Shown here piece by piece: positions 8,180 through 16,681 of a DNA stretch of 64,000 bases (position 1 is the stretch's first letter; the number at the start of each line of letters is the position of its first letter). The notes under the pieces were generated by a model. That model was not told the origin of the DNA. It saw nothing but the letters and a program-made list of their open reading frames with translations, and did no database searches. The stretch lies in contig JACCEP010000008.1 in the NCBI GenBank assembly GCA_013416395.1, positions 124,001 through 188,000 on the forward strand. Direction: 5' to 3'. The stretch comes from Alcaligenaceae bacterium (GTDB taxonomy: Bacteria; Pseudomonadota; Gammaproteobacteria; Burkholderiales; Burkholderiaceae_B). A program made the translations under genes and the position numbers.

Positions 8180-9214
8180 ATGGATGCTTTGTTAACGGAT
8201 GCCCTGGAAGCCTTGTTGAAGGACCACTGCACACCCGATGTCGTGCGTGCCATCGAGCAAAGCGGTAATGCCAATGCGCTGTGGCGTGAGCTGCAGCATT
8301 CGGGTTTTGCCGACGCCATGCTCGACGAAGAACATAACGGTGCAGGGCTAAGTCTGCGCCAGGCCTACCCCCTATTAGAGCTTTGCGGCAAGTACGCGCT
8401 GCCTTTGCCACTGGCCGAAACTATGCTTGTGCGTGCCGTGCTGGTAGCTTCTGGCATGGCTTGCCCCGATGGCGCCATAGCCATTGCTGTGGCGCAAGAA
8501 GATGCCTCAGGCATACTGGCGCATCATGTGCATTATGGGCGTGTCGCATCGTGGGTGTTGGTTCAGGCGGGTGGCCAGGTTCGCCTGCTTCCTGCGGGCG
8601 AGGCCAGGCAAGAGGCCGGACGGCTGTTTCCGCTGGACGTCACCTTGCACTGGCCCAAGGCAGCCTGGGAGCAGGCAGAGGTCGTCATGCTGGAAGGCGA
8701 GCTGTTCGTATTGCAGGCGTGCGCTGTATCAGCGCAACTGGCGGGTGCGTTGCTCACTGTATTTAGCAAAACCCTGCAGTACGCCAATGAGCGCGAACAG
8801 TTCGGCCGCCCCATCGGAAAATTTCAGGCAATACAGCACCAGCTTAGCGTGATGGCCGAGCATACCTTTACCGCACGCATGGCCGCCTGCATAGGATGCA
8901 ATGCCGACAGCTGTCAGCCCGATGCACAGCGTGTGGCCGTGGCCAAAGCCTGTACCAGCGAAGCCGCACTCGAGCTTGCCGGGCTGAGCCATGCTATTCA
9001 TGGCGCCTTGGGCTTTACAGAAGAATATGATCTGCAGCTTTACACGCGGCGCTTGTATCACTGGCGTCAGACGGCTGGCGCTGAGTCATACTGGCACGAT
9101 CGTATCGGTGCCGGCCTGCTTGAAAGCCCTGACAGCCTTACGCTGGACGCCGTCCGGGAGATCACGGCGTACAACCCGCCACCGCTCTCGACCGCTGATG
9201 CGCTGAGCCGCTGA
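8180..9214 (+). CDS. acyl-CoA dehydrogenase (second, shorter subunit-like)
   Basis: I prefer the ATG at 8180 (MDALLTDALEALL, 344 residues) because GGAG lies about 10 bp upstream; an ATG at 8165 is also possible. The N-terminal and central domains are reduced and lack a clear GSGSD flavin motif. The C-terminal domain keeps the strong signature YANEREQFGRPIGKFQAIQH at about residues 205-225 and GALGFTEEYDLQLYTRRL near the end. Short acyl-CoA dehydrogenases encoded next to a longer one often form heterotetramers with shared flavin sites, as in steroid side-chain degradation. That arrangement is likely here, but the substrate is unknown. Confidence 0.88.
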   Translation: MDALLTDALEALLKDHCTPDVVRAIEQSGNANALWRELQHSGFADAMLDEEHNGAGLSLRQAYPLLELCGKYALPLPLAETMLVRAVLVASGMACPDGAIAIAVAQEDASGILAHHVHYGRVASWVLVQAGGQVRLLPAGEARQEAGRLFPLDVTLHWPKAAWEQAEVVMLEGELFVLQACAVSAQLAGALLTVFSKTLQYANEREQFGRPIGKFQAIQHQLSVMAEHTFTARMAACIGCNADSCQPDAQRVAVAKACTSEAALELAGLSHAIHGALGFTEEYDLQLYTRRLYHWRQTAGAESYWHDRIGAGLLESPDSLTLDAVREITAYNPPPLSTADALSR

Positions 9215-9253
9215 TATTGCCATCTCTTTTTTAGACCGAATGCTGAGGAACTA

Positions 9254-10051
9254 ATGACCAAATTTCTGGAAACACGCCGCGAAGGCGCTATTCTGATCGT
9301 GACCATGAACGACCCTGCCACTCGCAATGCGCTTACGGGCAATACGGCAGTGGATGAGCTGGTACAGCTCTGCCACGATGTGGAGCGCGACCAGTCCGTG
9401 CGCGTCATTGTGCTAACTGCCAGCGGCAATGTGTTCAGCTCAGGTGGCAACGTTAAGGACATGCAGCGTTATTTCTCCGACAACAAACCATCTGTTGATG
9501 AGATTCGCAATGAATATCGTCAGGGCATTCAACGACTGCCCAGAGCGCTATACAACCTAGATGTGCCCATTATTGCTGCCATCAACGGGCCAGCCATCGG
9601 TGCTGGTCTCGACCTTGCCTGCATGTGTGATGTTCGCATTGCCGCAAGCAACGCCAAGTTTGCTGAAAGCTTTGTACGTGTGGGCATTGTGCCGGGCGAT
9701 GGTGGAGCCTGGTTATTGCCCCGCATTGTGGGTCGGCCGGTGGCTGCAGAAATGGCCTTTACGGGTGACGCGTTGACTGCCGAGCAGGCCCTGGCCTGCC
9801 GCCTGGTATCGCGTGTTGTCGCACCCGAAGACTTGCTGGAAGAAGCCCTGATACTGGCCCGCAGAATCGCCGCCAACCCCGGCGGCGCGTTGCGCATGAC
9901 CAAGCGCCTGCTGCGCGAAGGCGAACATGGCTCACTGGAATCCGTGCTTGAAACGTCGGCGGCCTACCAGGCCATCGCGCATCAAAGCCCTGATCACGAA
10001 GAGGCCGTGCGTGCGTTCATTGAGAAGCGGCCCCCGCGCTTCGCTGAGTAG
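9254..10051 (+). CDS. enoyl-CoA hydratase/isomerase family protein (crotonase)
   Basis: A 265-residue crotonase-fold protein. The oxyanion-hole segment is NVFSSGGNVKDM (residues ~58-70), and the core is AINGPAIGAGLDLACMCDVRIAA, followed by FVRVGIVPGDGGAWLLPRIVG. The usual hydratase glutamate of the GGCEL motif is aspartate here (GAGLDLA), and an Asp lies in PGDGG. This recalls isomerase-type members such as PaaG and dienoyl-CoA isomerases more than a plain hydratase. It lies 39 bp after the dehydrogenase pair and probably acts on their product. Confidence 0.88.
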   Translation: MTKFLETRREGAILIVTMNDPATRNALTGNTAVDELVQLCHDVERDQSVRVIVLTASGNVFSSGGNVKDMQRYFSDNKPSVDEIRNEYRQGIQRLPRALYNLDVPIIAAINGPAIGAGLDLACMCDVRIAASNAKFAESFVRVGIVPGDGGAWLLPRIVGRPVAAEMAFTGDALTAEQALACRLVSRVVAPEDLLEEALILARRIAANPGGALRMTKRLLREGEHGSLESVLETSAAYQAIAHQSPDHEEAVRAFIEKRPPRFAE

Positions 10052-10098
10052 GCGGTTTGGGTCGCCATTTCTAGCCGGGCTATGTTACGGTACGTGTT

Positions 10099-10119
10099 TT
10101 CAGACTGTTACCGTCTGAA
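10099..10119. promoter_or_regulatory. inverted repeat upstream of the amidohydrolase gene
   Basis: TTCAGAC (10099-10105) and GTCTGAA (10113-10119) are perfect 7-bp arms 34 bp before the chosen start. It could be an operator or a small hairpin ending the crotonase operon. There is no strong T-run on the plus strand. Confidence 0.3.
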
Positions 10120-10152
10120 TCCATAAAAACCATAATGGGGGCAAGGGGCTTG

Positions 10153-12045
10153 ATGAGGCTTATTACAGCGTGTCGACTGGCAACTTTACTTGGCGTATTC
10201 AGCCTGGCGCACGCGGCGTCAGCCGCTCCCATCGCAGACCAGATATGGTCTGGCGGGCCGATTCTTACCATGGATGACACACAGCCCCGTGTCGAGGCAG
10301 TTGCCGTCCAGGGTAAGAATATTCTTGCTCTAGGGTCCATGCAGGACATTGAGCAGTACAAAGGCCCAGAGACCCAAATGCGTGACCTGGCAGGCCGCAC
10401 TTTATTACCCGGGTTTGTTGACGCCCATGGTCATGCCTTCATGATCGGCTTGCAGGCAATTTCGGCAAACCTTTTGTCTGCACCTGACGGTAAGGTTAAC
10501 GACATGGCTAGCCTGAAGGCGACCTTGAAGGCATGGTCCGACGAGCACGCAGACGTGCAAGAACAGGTTGGCATGATTCTGGGCTTTGGCTACGATAACG
10601 CGCAGTTGGCCGAACAACAGCATCCTACGCGTGAAGATCTGGACGCGGTATCTACTGACGTCCCGATTCTGATCATTCACCAGTCTGGCCATATCGGCGT
10701 CATGAACAGCAAGGCGCTTGAAGCGGCTGGTTTTACCGAGCATACGGCTAACCCGGAAGGCGGCATTATTCGCCGTTTGCAAGGTTCACAGCAGCCCAAT
10801 GGCGTGCTCGAAGAGGCCGCGTTTTTTACCGCGCTGGCCAAACAGTTTGGCCACATGACGGAAAGCCAGGCAGAAGGTTTGTTTGAAGCCGGCTCAAAAC
10901 TGCTCAGCCAATACGGCTACACCACAGGGCAAGAAGGAAGGGCGACATCCACCATTGTTCCCTTCATGAAAAGTGCCGCCGCAGCAGGGCGCATTCCGAT
11001 CGACGTGGTGGCGTATGTTGATGTCATGCAAGACCGCGATTTCATTGCCAAGAACGCCAGCCAGACCTACGTTGATGGTTTCAGGGTGGGCGGGGCCAAA
11101 CTGACGATAGACGGGTCACCTCAAGGTTTTACGGCGTATCGTGATCGCCCGTATTATGCGCCACCAGAAGGCTATCGGGCTGATTATCACGGCTACACGG
11201 CTGTGACGCCAGATCAGGTGTTCGATGCCATCGATTGGGCGTTTGAGAACAATACGCAAATCATTACCCACGCCAATGGCGAAGCGGCCTCTGATCTTTT
11301 GCTGGCCGCCATCAAGACCGCAAAAGCGAGCCATCCGCCCAAAGACCGCCGTGCCGTGCTGATTCACGGTCAGTTTCTGCGTAAAGATCAGGTCGCAACC
11401 ATGGATGAGCTGGAGGTGTTTCCTTCATTGTTCCCCATGCATACGTTTTACTGGGGCGACTGGCATCGCGATCGCACGGTAGGGCCTGAAGATGCGGACA
11501 ACATCTCGCCTACAGGCTGGGTGCGCGAACGCGGCATGAAGTTTTCTTCGCATCACGATGCGCCGGTGGCATTTCCAGACTCCATGCGGGTGCTGTCTTC
11601 CACGGTGACTCGACGGACACGTTCTGGTGACATTCTCGGGCCCCATCAACGCGTTGATGTAAACACAGCGCTGAAAGCGATGACAATATGGCCAGCCTAT
11701 CAGCACTTTGAAGAAGATCAGAAGGGTTCGCTGGCACCGAACAAGTTGGCAGATTTCGTGATTCTCTCTGAAGATCCTACGGCTATCGATCCTGAAGCCT
11801 TACATCAGGTTGAGGTCACCGAGACGGTAAAGGGCGGCAAGACCATCTATCGTCAGGGCGATGAAAACGGCGAGGCAAGCCCAGCGTCTACTGCTGCGGC
11901 CGGTGACGTCCTTGGGCGAGTTCTGAGTAACTGGCAACGTAGCGACGAAAAAAATGGCGTAGAAGGCCACCGCCACGGTCCCGACCTCTTAATGCCGGCA
12001 ATGTTGCAAGGCCTGACATCGGCGCAGAGTGATGCCACGCTATAA
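10153..12045 (+). CDS. exported amidohydrolase family 3 protein (YtcJ-like)
   Basis: I take the ATG at 10153, six residues inside the open frame, because AAGGGG precedes it closely and the protein then begins with a normal signal peptide, MRLITACRLATLLGVFSLAHAASA. The mature 600-residue protein has the composite beta-sandwich entry (ADQIWSGGPILTMD), the metal motif VDAHGHAF and the downstream IITHANGEAASD and HGQFL histidine strands. The C-terminal KLADFVIL segment is typical of metal-dependent hydrolases. YtcJ-like members hydrolyse amides or N-substituted compounds; the substrate is unknown. The 3' end overlaps the MscS gene by 14 bp, suggesting translational coupling. Confidence 0.88.
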   Translation: MRLITACRLATLLGVFSLAHAASAAPIADQIWSGGPILTMDDTQPRVEAVAVQGKNILALGSMQDIEQYKGPETQMRDLAGRTLLPGFVDAHGHAFMIGLQAISANLLSAPDGKVNDMASLKATLKAWSDEHADVQEQVGMILGFGYDNAQLAEQQHPTREDLDAVSTDVPILIIHQSGHIGVMNSKALEAAGFTEHTANPEGGIIRRLQGSQQPNGVLEEAAFFTALAKQFGHMTESQAEGLFEAGSKLLSQYGYTTGQEGRATSTIVPFMKSAAAAGRIPIDVVAYVDVMQDRDFIAKNASQTYVDGFRVGGAKLTIDGSPQGFTAYRDRPYYAPPEGYRADYHGYTAVTPDQVFDAIDWAFENNTQIITHANGEAASDLLLAAIKTAKASHPPKDRRAVLIHGQFLRKDQVATMDELEVFPSLFPMHTFYWGDWHRDRTVGPEDADNISPTGWVRERGMKFSSHHDAPVAFPDSMRVLSSTVTRRTRSGDILGPHQRVDVNTALKAMTIWPAYQHFEEDQKGSLAPNKLADFVILSEDPTAIDPEALHQVEVTETVKGGKTIYRQGDENGEASPASTAAAGDVLGRVLSNWQRSDEKNGVEGHRHGPDLLMPAMLQGLTSAQSDATL

Positions 12046-14482
12046 CTTCTGCAGATTGATCTTTCGGCGGCTTCTGGCATTACTCTTTTTCTTTGCGTCT
12101 GCATCAGTCTTTGCTCAGCAAGCTGATTGGACCGGAGAGTGGGACAGTACCTGGCGTAACCGCGCTGCCCGTGTAACGCTGAAGCAAACGGGTGAACAGG
12201 TCACCGGTACCTACAGGCTGTACGGTGGTTCTCTGGAAGGGGTGGTCAAAGGCCGTGAGTTTCAGGGGGTATGGAAGGAAGCGGGGCGACAGGGACCATT
12301 TGTCGCCGTCATGTCTGCCGATAATATGACGTATACCGCGAGGTTTGGCACGGGCGAATGGATGACCGGCATTAGGGTTGTCGATGACAACAAGTTTCTC
12401 GGACGAGAACTTGATCGGACTATTCCTGCCTTAACCATGTACCACTTCTTGTCAATCATGAATGCCGTCGGCCCCGGGCGCATGGAGTTGCAGAGCGAGG
12501 CATCGCAGCTCATTGATTTTACGCAGATACCAAACCTTGCCATCAGTGAGTTGGACTACACGCAGGCACTGTTTGCGGTATTAAACCGGTTGACCTTTCG
12601 TGTGTGGGGGATGCACGAGCCGTCTGCAGGCTCTGAGGTGTCTTTTACATTGCGACAGGCGGGAACCGAGGTGGCGCTGAACCTGCGTTTTAACAAAATA
12701 GGCGATCAGTGGTTTATTTCGCCTCCCCCCTTGCACGTGCTTGCAGAAACACGGCATGCCCTCGAAATGGCGCGCCCAAAAATGCAGAATGCCCAGCTGC
12801 AGGGCTTGCACTCCCCACGAGACACCATGCGTACGCTGGTTCAAGCCTTTTCAAGTGAAGGCGGGTCATTAGACCTAGCGATGTCCACGTTGAACATGTC
12901 GCACCTTTCAGCGCTGGCAAAAGAATACGAAGGGCCGAAGCTGGCCCGGTACATTAACCGGTCTTTGCAGCGAATTGGTTCACTGACATGGCAAGAGGTG
13001 CCAGACGATCCTAACCGAGACGCGGCTTATGTGCATTTTGAGCACCCCATGGGGCGCATTGCAATCGGGCCGACCGCTACCGAAAACGGCGTTGTTTGGC
13101 AATTTACGCCGGAAACCTTGCAGACGATCAGGTCTGTTTATGCCGCCCTGGATAATTTCCCTCCCGGCGAGGCCTCTTATCAGCAGTCTCCAAAAGAGAG
13201 TTTGTACTTTCAGGCACGAGACTTGGTCAGCAAGGGGTATACGGGCCTGGTAAGACAGCTGGGGCCTATGGAAGCCTGGCAATGGGTGGGCTTGCTCGTT
13301 GTTTTCATTTTTGCATACGTGTTGGGCAAGGTTCTCAACATGCTGTTCTACACGTTGGTGCTGGGGCGCTTCCAGCGTCCATCAGAACAGGCGCCGGTTG
13401 TTCGCTGGATGTTTCTGTGGTCATTTCGTTTGCTTGTTGTGGGCGTGGCACTGCGCTTATCAGACCGAGTATTAAGTTTTCCGGACTTCATCCAGGTTGC
13501 GCTGGTAACCATGAGCTGGACATGCATCATCCTGTCTTCCATGATGTTGATTCTGCTGGGCATAGGGATGATAGTCAATTATTTCAGGGCAAGTAATGTC
13601 GTACCCAGCAACCATTTGACACTCGTGTCGTTTGTTGCAGGCATTGCGCGTGTTGTGGTCGTCGTGTTTGCCATACTGTTGCTGGCCGAGGTGCTGCAAG
13701 TACCTTATCAAAGCGTGCTCGCCGGCCTGGGTATAGGTGGTTTGGCGGTGGCGCTGGCCGCGCAATCAACACTGCAAAACTTCATTTCAGGTATTACCCT
13801 GTATTTTGACAAACCCATTGCGGTGGGTGACTTCTGTCGATTCGGTGACAAGACTGGCACGGTCGAATTTATCGGTATGCGTTCAACGCGTATACGCACA
13901 TTGGCGCGTACGTTGCTCACTATTCCGAACAGCGAATTTTCGAACATGCAGATCGAAAACTACGCCAAGCGCGACAGCATATTTTTGAATTCCATTGTGA
14001 AACTTCGTCATGAGGCCTCGCCGGACCAGTTGCGCTTTCTTTTGGTGGAAATCAGAAGGCTTTTGCTAAGTCACCCGAAAGTTGCGGCAGACCCATTGAG
14101 GGTGCGGTTCGCCGGTTTCGGTGAGCATTCTTTAGACATCGAAATATTCGCTTATGTGTTGACCAAGGAATACACTGAGTTCGTCGCCGTGCGCGAAGAC
14201 ATTTATTTGCGGATCATGCAGCTCATCGAGGCGTCGGGGGTCAAGCTAGCCGTACCTTCTGTTGTGCATTACAACACCGAAGACCAACTGCCAGATCCGT
14301 CGGGTGGGCAAGCGAGCGAAGAGCACGTTGAACGTTGGCGCAAAGAAGGAACACTGCCGTTTCCCGACTTTCGCTGGCAAGACAAGGCAGACATGCGAGA
14401 AACACTTGACTACCCACCAGATGGTTCGCCGGCACGGTCTGAGAATGAGTCATCGGCGGACCCTGGTTTACCGTCTCGGTAG
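12032..14482 (+). CDS. large MscS-family mechanosensitive channel with exported N-terminal domain
   Basis: A protein of 816 residues. The signal peptide (RRLLALLFFFASASVFAQ) is followed by a soluble periplasmic region of about 370 residues that begins with a beta-rich WTGEWDSTWRN repeat-like domain. Several membrane segments follow (about 415-575) and then the MscS core: pore helix LAGLGIGGLAVALAAQSTL, the beta domain with DKPIAVGDFCRFGDKTGTVEFIGMRSTRIRT and a C-terminal alpha/beta domain. MscS channels release solutes on osmotic downshock. The ATG at 12032 follows an in-frame GTG at 12029 and overlaps the end of the amidohydrolase gene. The periplasmic domain could sense envelope state or a ligand (inference). 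Confidence 0.88.
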   Translation: MPRYNFCRLIFRRLLALLFFFASASVFAQQADWTGEWDSTWRNRAARVTLKQTGEQVTGTYRLYGGSLEGVVKGREFQGVWKEAGRQGPFVAVMSADNMTYTARFGTGEWMTGIRVVDDNKFLGRELDRTIPALTMYHFLSIMNAVGPGRMELQSEASQLIDFTQIPNLAISELDYTQALFAVLNRLTFRVWGMHEPSAGSEVSFTLRQAGTEVALNLRFNKIGDQWFISPPPLHVLAETRHALEMARPKMQNAQLQGLHSPRDTMRTLVQAFSSEGGSLDLAMSTLNMSHLSALAKEYEGPKLARYINRSLQRIGSLTWQEVPDDPNRDAAYVHFEHPMGRIAIGPTATENGVVWQFTPETLQTIRSVYAALDNFPPGEASYQQSPKESLYFQARDLVSKGYTGLVRQLGPMEAWQWVGLLVVFIFAYVLGKVLNMLFYTLVLGRFQRPSEQAPVVRWMFLWSFRLLVVGVALRLSDRVLSFPDFIQVALVTMSWTCIILSSMMLILLGIGMIVNYFRASNVVPSNHLTLVSFVAGIARVVVVVFAILLLAEVLQVPYQSVLAGLGIGGLAVALAAQSTLQNFISGITLYFDKPIAVGDFCRFGDKTGTVEFIGMRSTRIRTLARTLLTIPNSEFSNMQIENYAKRDSIFLNSIVKLRHEASPDQLRFLLVEIRRLLLSHPKVAADPLRVRFAGFGEHSLDIEIFAYVLTKEYTEFVAVREDIYLRIMQLIEASGVKLAVPSVVHYNTEDQLPDPSGGQASEEHVERWRKEGTLPFPDFRWQDKADMRETLDYPPDGSPARSENESSADPGLPSR

Positions 14483-14544
14483 TGTGTGCAAGTGCATTGT
14501 GGACACTGCTTCTCATTCGCTCGTCCAACGATTACTGCAGCCAT

Positions 14545-15759
14545 TTACCCGAACCGCACAGCCTCGTCGAATACGTTAGATAGCCAATCGTAGGCGCGTT
14601 GATGGTAGACGGAGCGGGCATTGGTCTGGCAGTGCCCGTCCGCGCCATCCGCTGCAGTAAAGGGCACCAGGTGTTTCTTGCTGCGCAAGGCATCAAGAAA
14701 GACTGGGGCAAACGCGCCCATAGCGTCTGATTCTGCCTGGGTGACGAGCACCGGGCATTGAATGTCTTTCACGCGATCCGACACAGTAAACTTGGCGGCC
14801 TCTTGTATATACTGCGCGAGCGTATCGACGCCATGGGCCCAGAAGCCCCGTTGAACGACAGACCAGCGCAGTGAGTGGTTGTCGTTGATAACGTGCATCA
14901 CCGGCGCCAACATATCGTCGGTAACGTCAGGTAATGCGTCGGCAAGCTCGTCAGCCCCAAACTTGCGCAGCATCGCCCGTATGGCTTCCAGTAAATCCCA
15001 CATGCCTGGGTCCACAATAAGTGCTGAAATGCGCGGCTCGGCGGCGGCCGCACGTGCGGCAAGCAGGCCGCCAAAACTCCATCCCACCAATGCGATTCGG
15101 CGGTTATCCACCTCAGGTCGTGTGATGATTTCATCGATGACAGCAGCAAGTACTTTTTCCCAGTCAGCACGCAGGTGCAGACCTTGCTCCATCAAAACCC
15201 TGCCCTGGCCAGGGCCGTCAAACGTCAGCACATTCCATCCCCGCCTTTGTGCCGCCACAGCATGGGCAAAATGCATGGTGTGCAGGGTTTCATCGTAGCC
15301 GTTTACGCAGATCAGCAGGGGGCGAGGCCCTGGCCCTGCCGAATAAAACCAGGCCGGCAATGTGGTGCCTTCAAAAGGGATTTCCATGCTTTGCAACGCT
15401 GGGGTGAACAGTGCTGCGGCACAACGAAATGCCGCTGTTTCACGCTGGTAGCCACTGATGACCCTGGGATCAACCGGGGCTCCATATAAAAGAGGGTAAG
15501 AATTGCGGTAGTAAGTAAATGCCCGTAAATACAATTGGCGTGCGCTGACCAGATGGCCGTAGCGTTGACATTGTTCGGCCTGATCAAACAGTGAATCGGC
15601 CATGTCTGTCCACGCTTGCTGCCAAGCGTGTCGATCACCCTCAGGGATACGCGTGGCAACGGCCAGGATCTCACCGATCTCGGCACCGCCTTCGGGAATA
15701 TTTAACAACGGACGTTGCAGCCACGTCTCAAAGAGGGGGTCGTCAAACGCGAGTTTCAT
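14545..15759 (-). CDS. alpha/beta hydrolase (FrsA / dihydroxypseudooxynicotine-hydrolase-like)
   Basis: The start is set at the ATG at 15759 (MKLAFDDPLFETW, 404 residues), preceded by GGGGA. A helical N-terminal region of about 160 residues precedes the alpha/beta core. The core has the oxyanion strand LICVNGYDETLH, the TFDGPGQGRVL loop and the nucleophile elbow GWSFGG (Ser). The catalytic aspartate probably lies in VLVTQAESDAMG and the histidine in DGHCQ near the C-terminus. The layout resembles FrsA and C-C bond hydrolases of the 2,6-dihydroxypseudooxynicotine type. The gene is convergent with the MscS gene and stands alone; the substrate is unknown. Confidence 0.8.
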   Translation of the reverse strand: MKLAFDDPLFETWLQRPLLNIPEGGAEIGEILAVATRIPEGDRHAWQQAWTDMADSLFDQAEQCQRYGHLVSARQLYLRAFTYYRNSYPLLYGAPVDPRVISGYQRETAAFRCAAALFTPALQSMEIPFEGTTLPAWFYSAGPGPRPLLICVNGYDETLHTMHFAHAVAAQRRGWNVLTFDGPGQGRVLMEQGLHLRADWEKVLAAVIDEIITRPEVDNRRIALVGWSFGGLLAARAAAAEPRISALIVDPGMWDLLEAIRAMLRKFGADELADALPDVTDDMLAPVMHVINDNHSLRWSVVQRGFWAHGVDTLAQYIQEAAKFTVSDRVKDIQCPVLVTQAESDAMGAFAPVFLDALRSKKHLVPFTAADGADGHCQTNARSVYHQRAYDWLSNVFDEAVRFG

Positions 15760-15988
15760 AGTGTCCCCAGCCCATGTTGGATTTATTTTGATCGTGCATA
15801 CCGTTTGCAGGGGCAAAGCACAGGGCAATCAAATCGGCGTAATGCTGCCAATAACGTCCTTTTGTTACTTCTTATGCTGGGGACGTCGTTACATTGCAGG
15901 CTTTACCCCATTGATAACGGTATTGAATGTATCAAGATTGACGCGAAATGGAAGGCCTGTCAACGAGGCCTAACCCTCGAATATACGG

Positions 15989-16681
15989 TCACTGCCCCCG
16001 CAGCGCGTTCACTTGTGTCGGTGATAAAGCCTGTTCGCGTTTCTGGGCTACCAGTTCGGGCATAACCGGCTTAATCTTCGATGTCTCGGTTTCGTTTCCC
16101 CAGGCCCCACGAATAAAATTAACGACGGCTGCGATCTCTGCGTCTGACAAATGATCCAGGGCCGGCATGCTGCCATTGAACTGCTGGCCTTTAGCTGTTA
16201 GTGGCCCGCTGATGCCATGCAGTACGACAAGCACCGGAAACGCCTGATCCTTGAAAAGATCTGAATTGCCTGCAAGCGGTGGGAAATAACCCGTTTGCCC
16301 CTTGCCTTGAGCACCATGACATGCAGCGCAATTCTGTTGCCAGACAGTCGCGCCATCAACGTTGGCAACCGGTGTGGCCACCTCGGCGGGTGGCGGGTTT
16401 GGGCCCAGGTAGGTCGTAAGGTATTCAATTACCTTGCTCTTGTCCTGATCACTAAGCTCTAGCCCGTAGTCTTTCATGCTGGCAACGACAGCTTCCCATT
16501 GAGCGGGAAGCAGCCCCTTGGCATCATTGACGTACTGCAGATCGTGACAAGCCTGGCATTTGGAGTAAACAATATTCGATCCGGGCCCATTGGGTATTCG
16601 GATCCCGGCACCCGCAGCGGTGGCACTTGCTGCCAGGAGTGCCGCCGCCGGCAACAGGCGGGTAAAGGCCAGTGCCATCAT
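15989..16681 (-). CDS. dihaem cytochrome c (SoxD/SorB-like) subunit
   Basis: The open frame extends to 16798, but the likely start is the ATG at 16681 (MMALAFTRLLPAAALLAASATAAGA). It shares one base with the stop of the molybdoenzyme gene (TAATG) and has GAGGTGG upstream. A signal peptide leads to a 205-residue periplasmic protein with two haem c sites, CQACH and CAACH, each with downstream methionine candidates (PALDHLSD after GSM is the second). Such cytochromes accept electrons from SoxC/SorA-type sulfite or sulfur dehydrogenases. The tight overlap argues for a stoichiometric complex. Confidence 0.88.
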   Translation of the reverse strand: MMALAFTRLLPAAALLAASATAAGAGIRIPNGPGSNIVYSKCQACHDLQYVNDAKGLLPAQWEAVVASMKDYGLELSDQDKSKVIEYLTTYLGPNPPPAEVATPVANVDGATVWQQNCAACHGAQGKGQTGYFPPLAGNSDLFKDQAFPVLVVLHGISGPLTAKGQQFNGSMPALDHLSDAEIAAVVNFIRGAWGNETETSKIKPVMPELVAQKREQALSPTQVNALRGQ

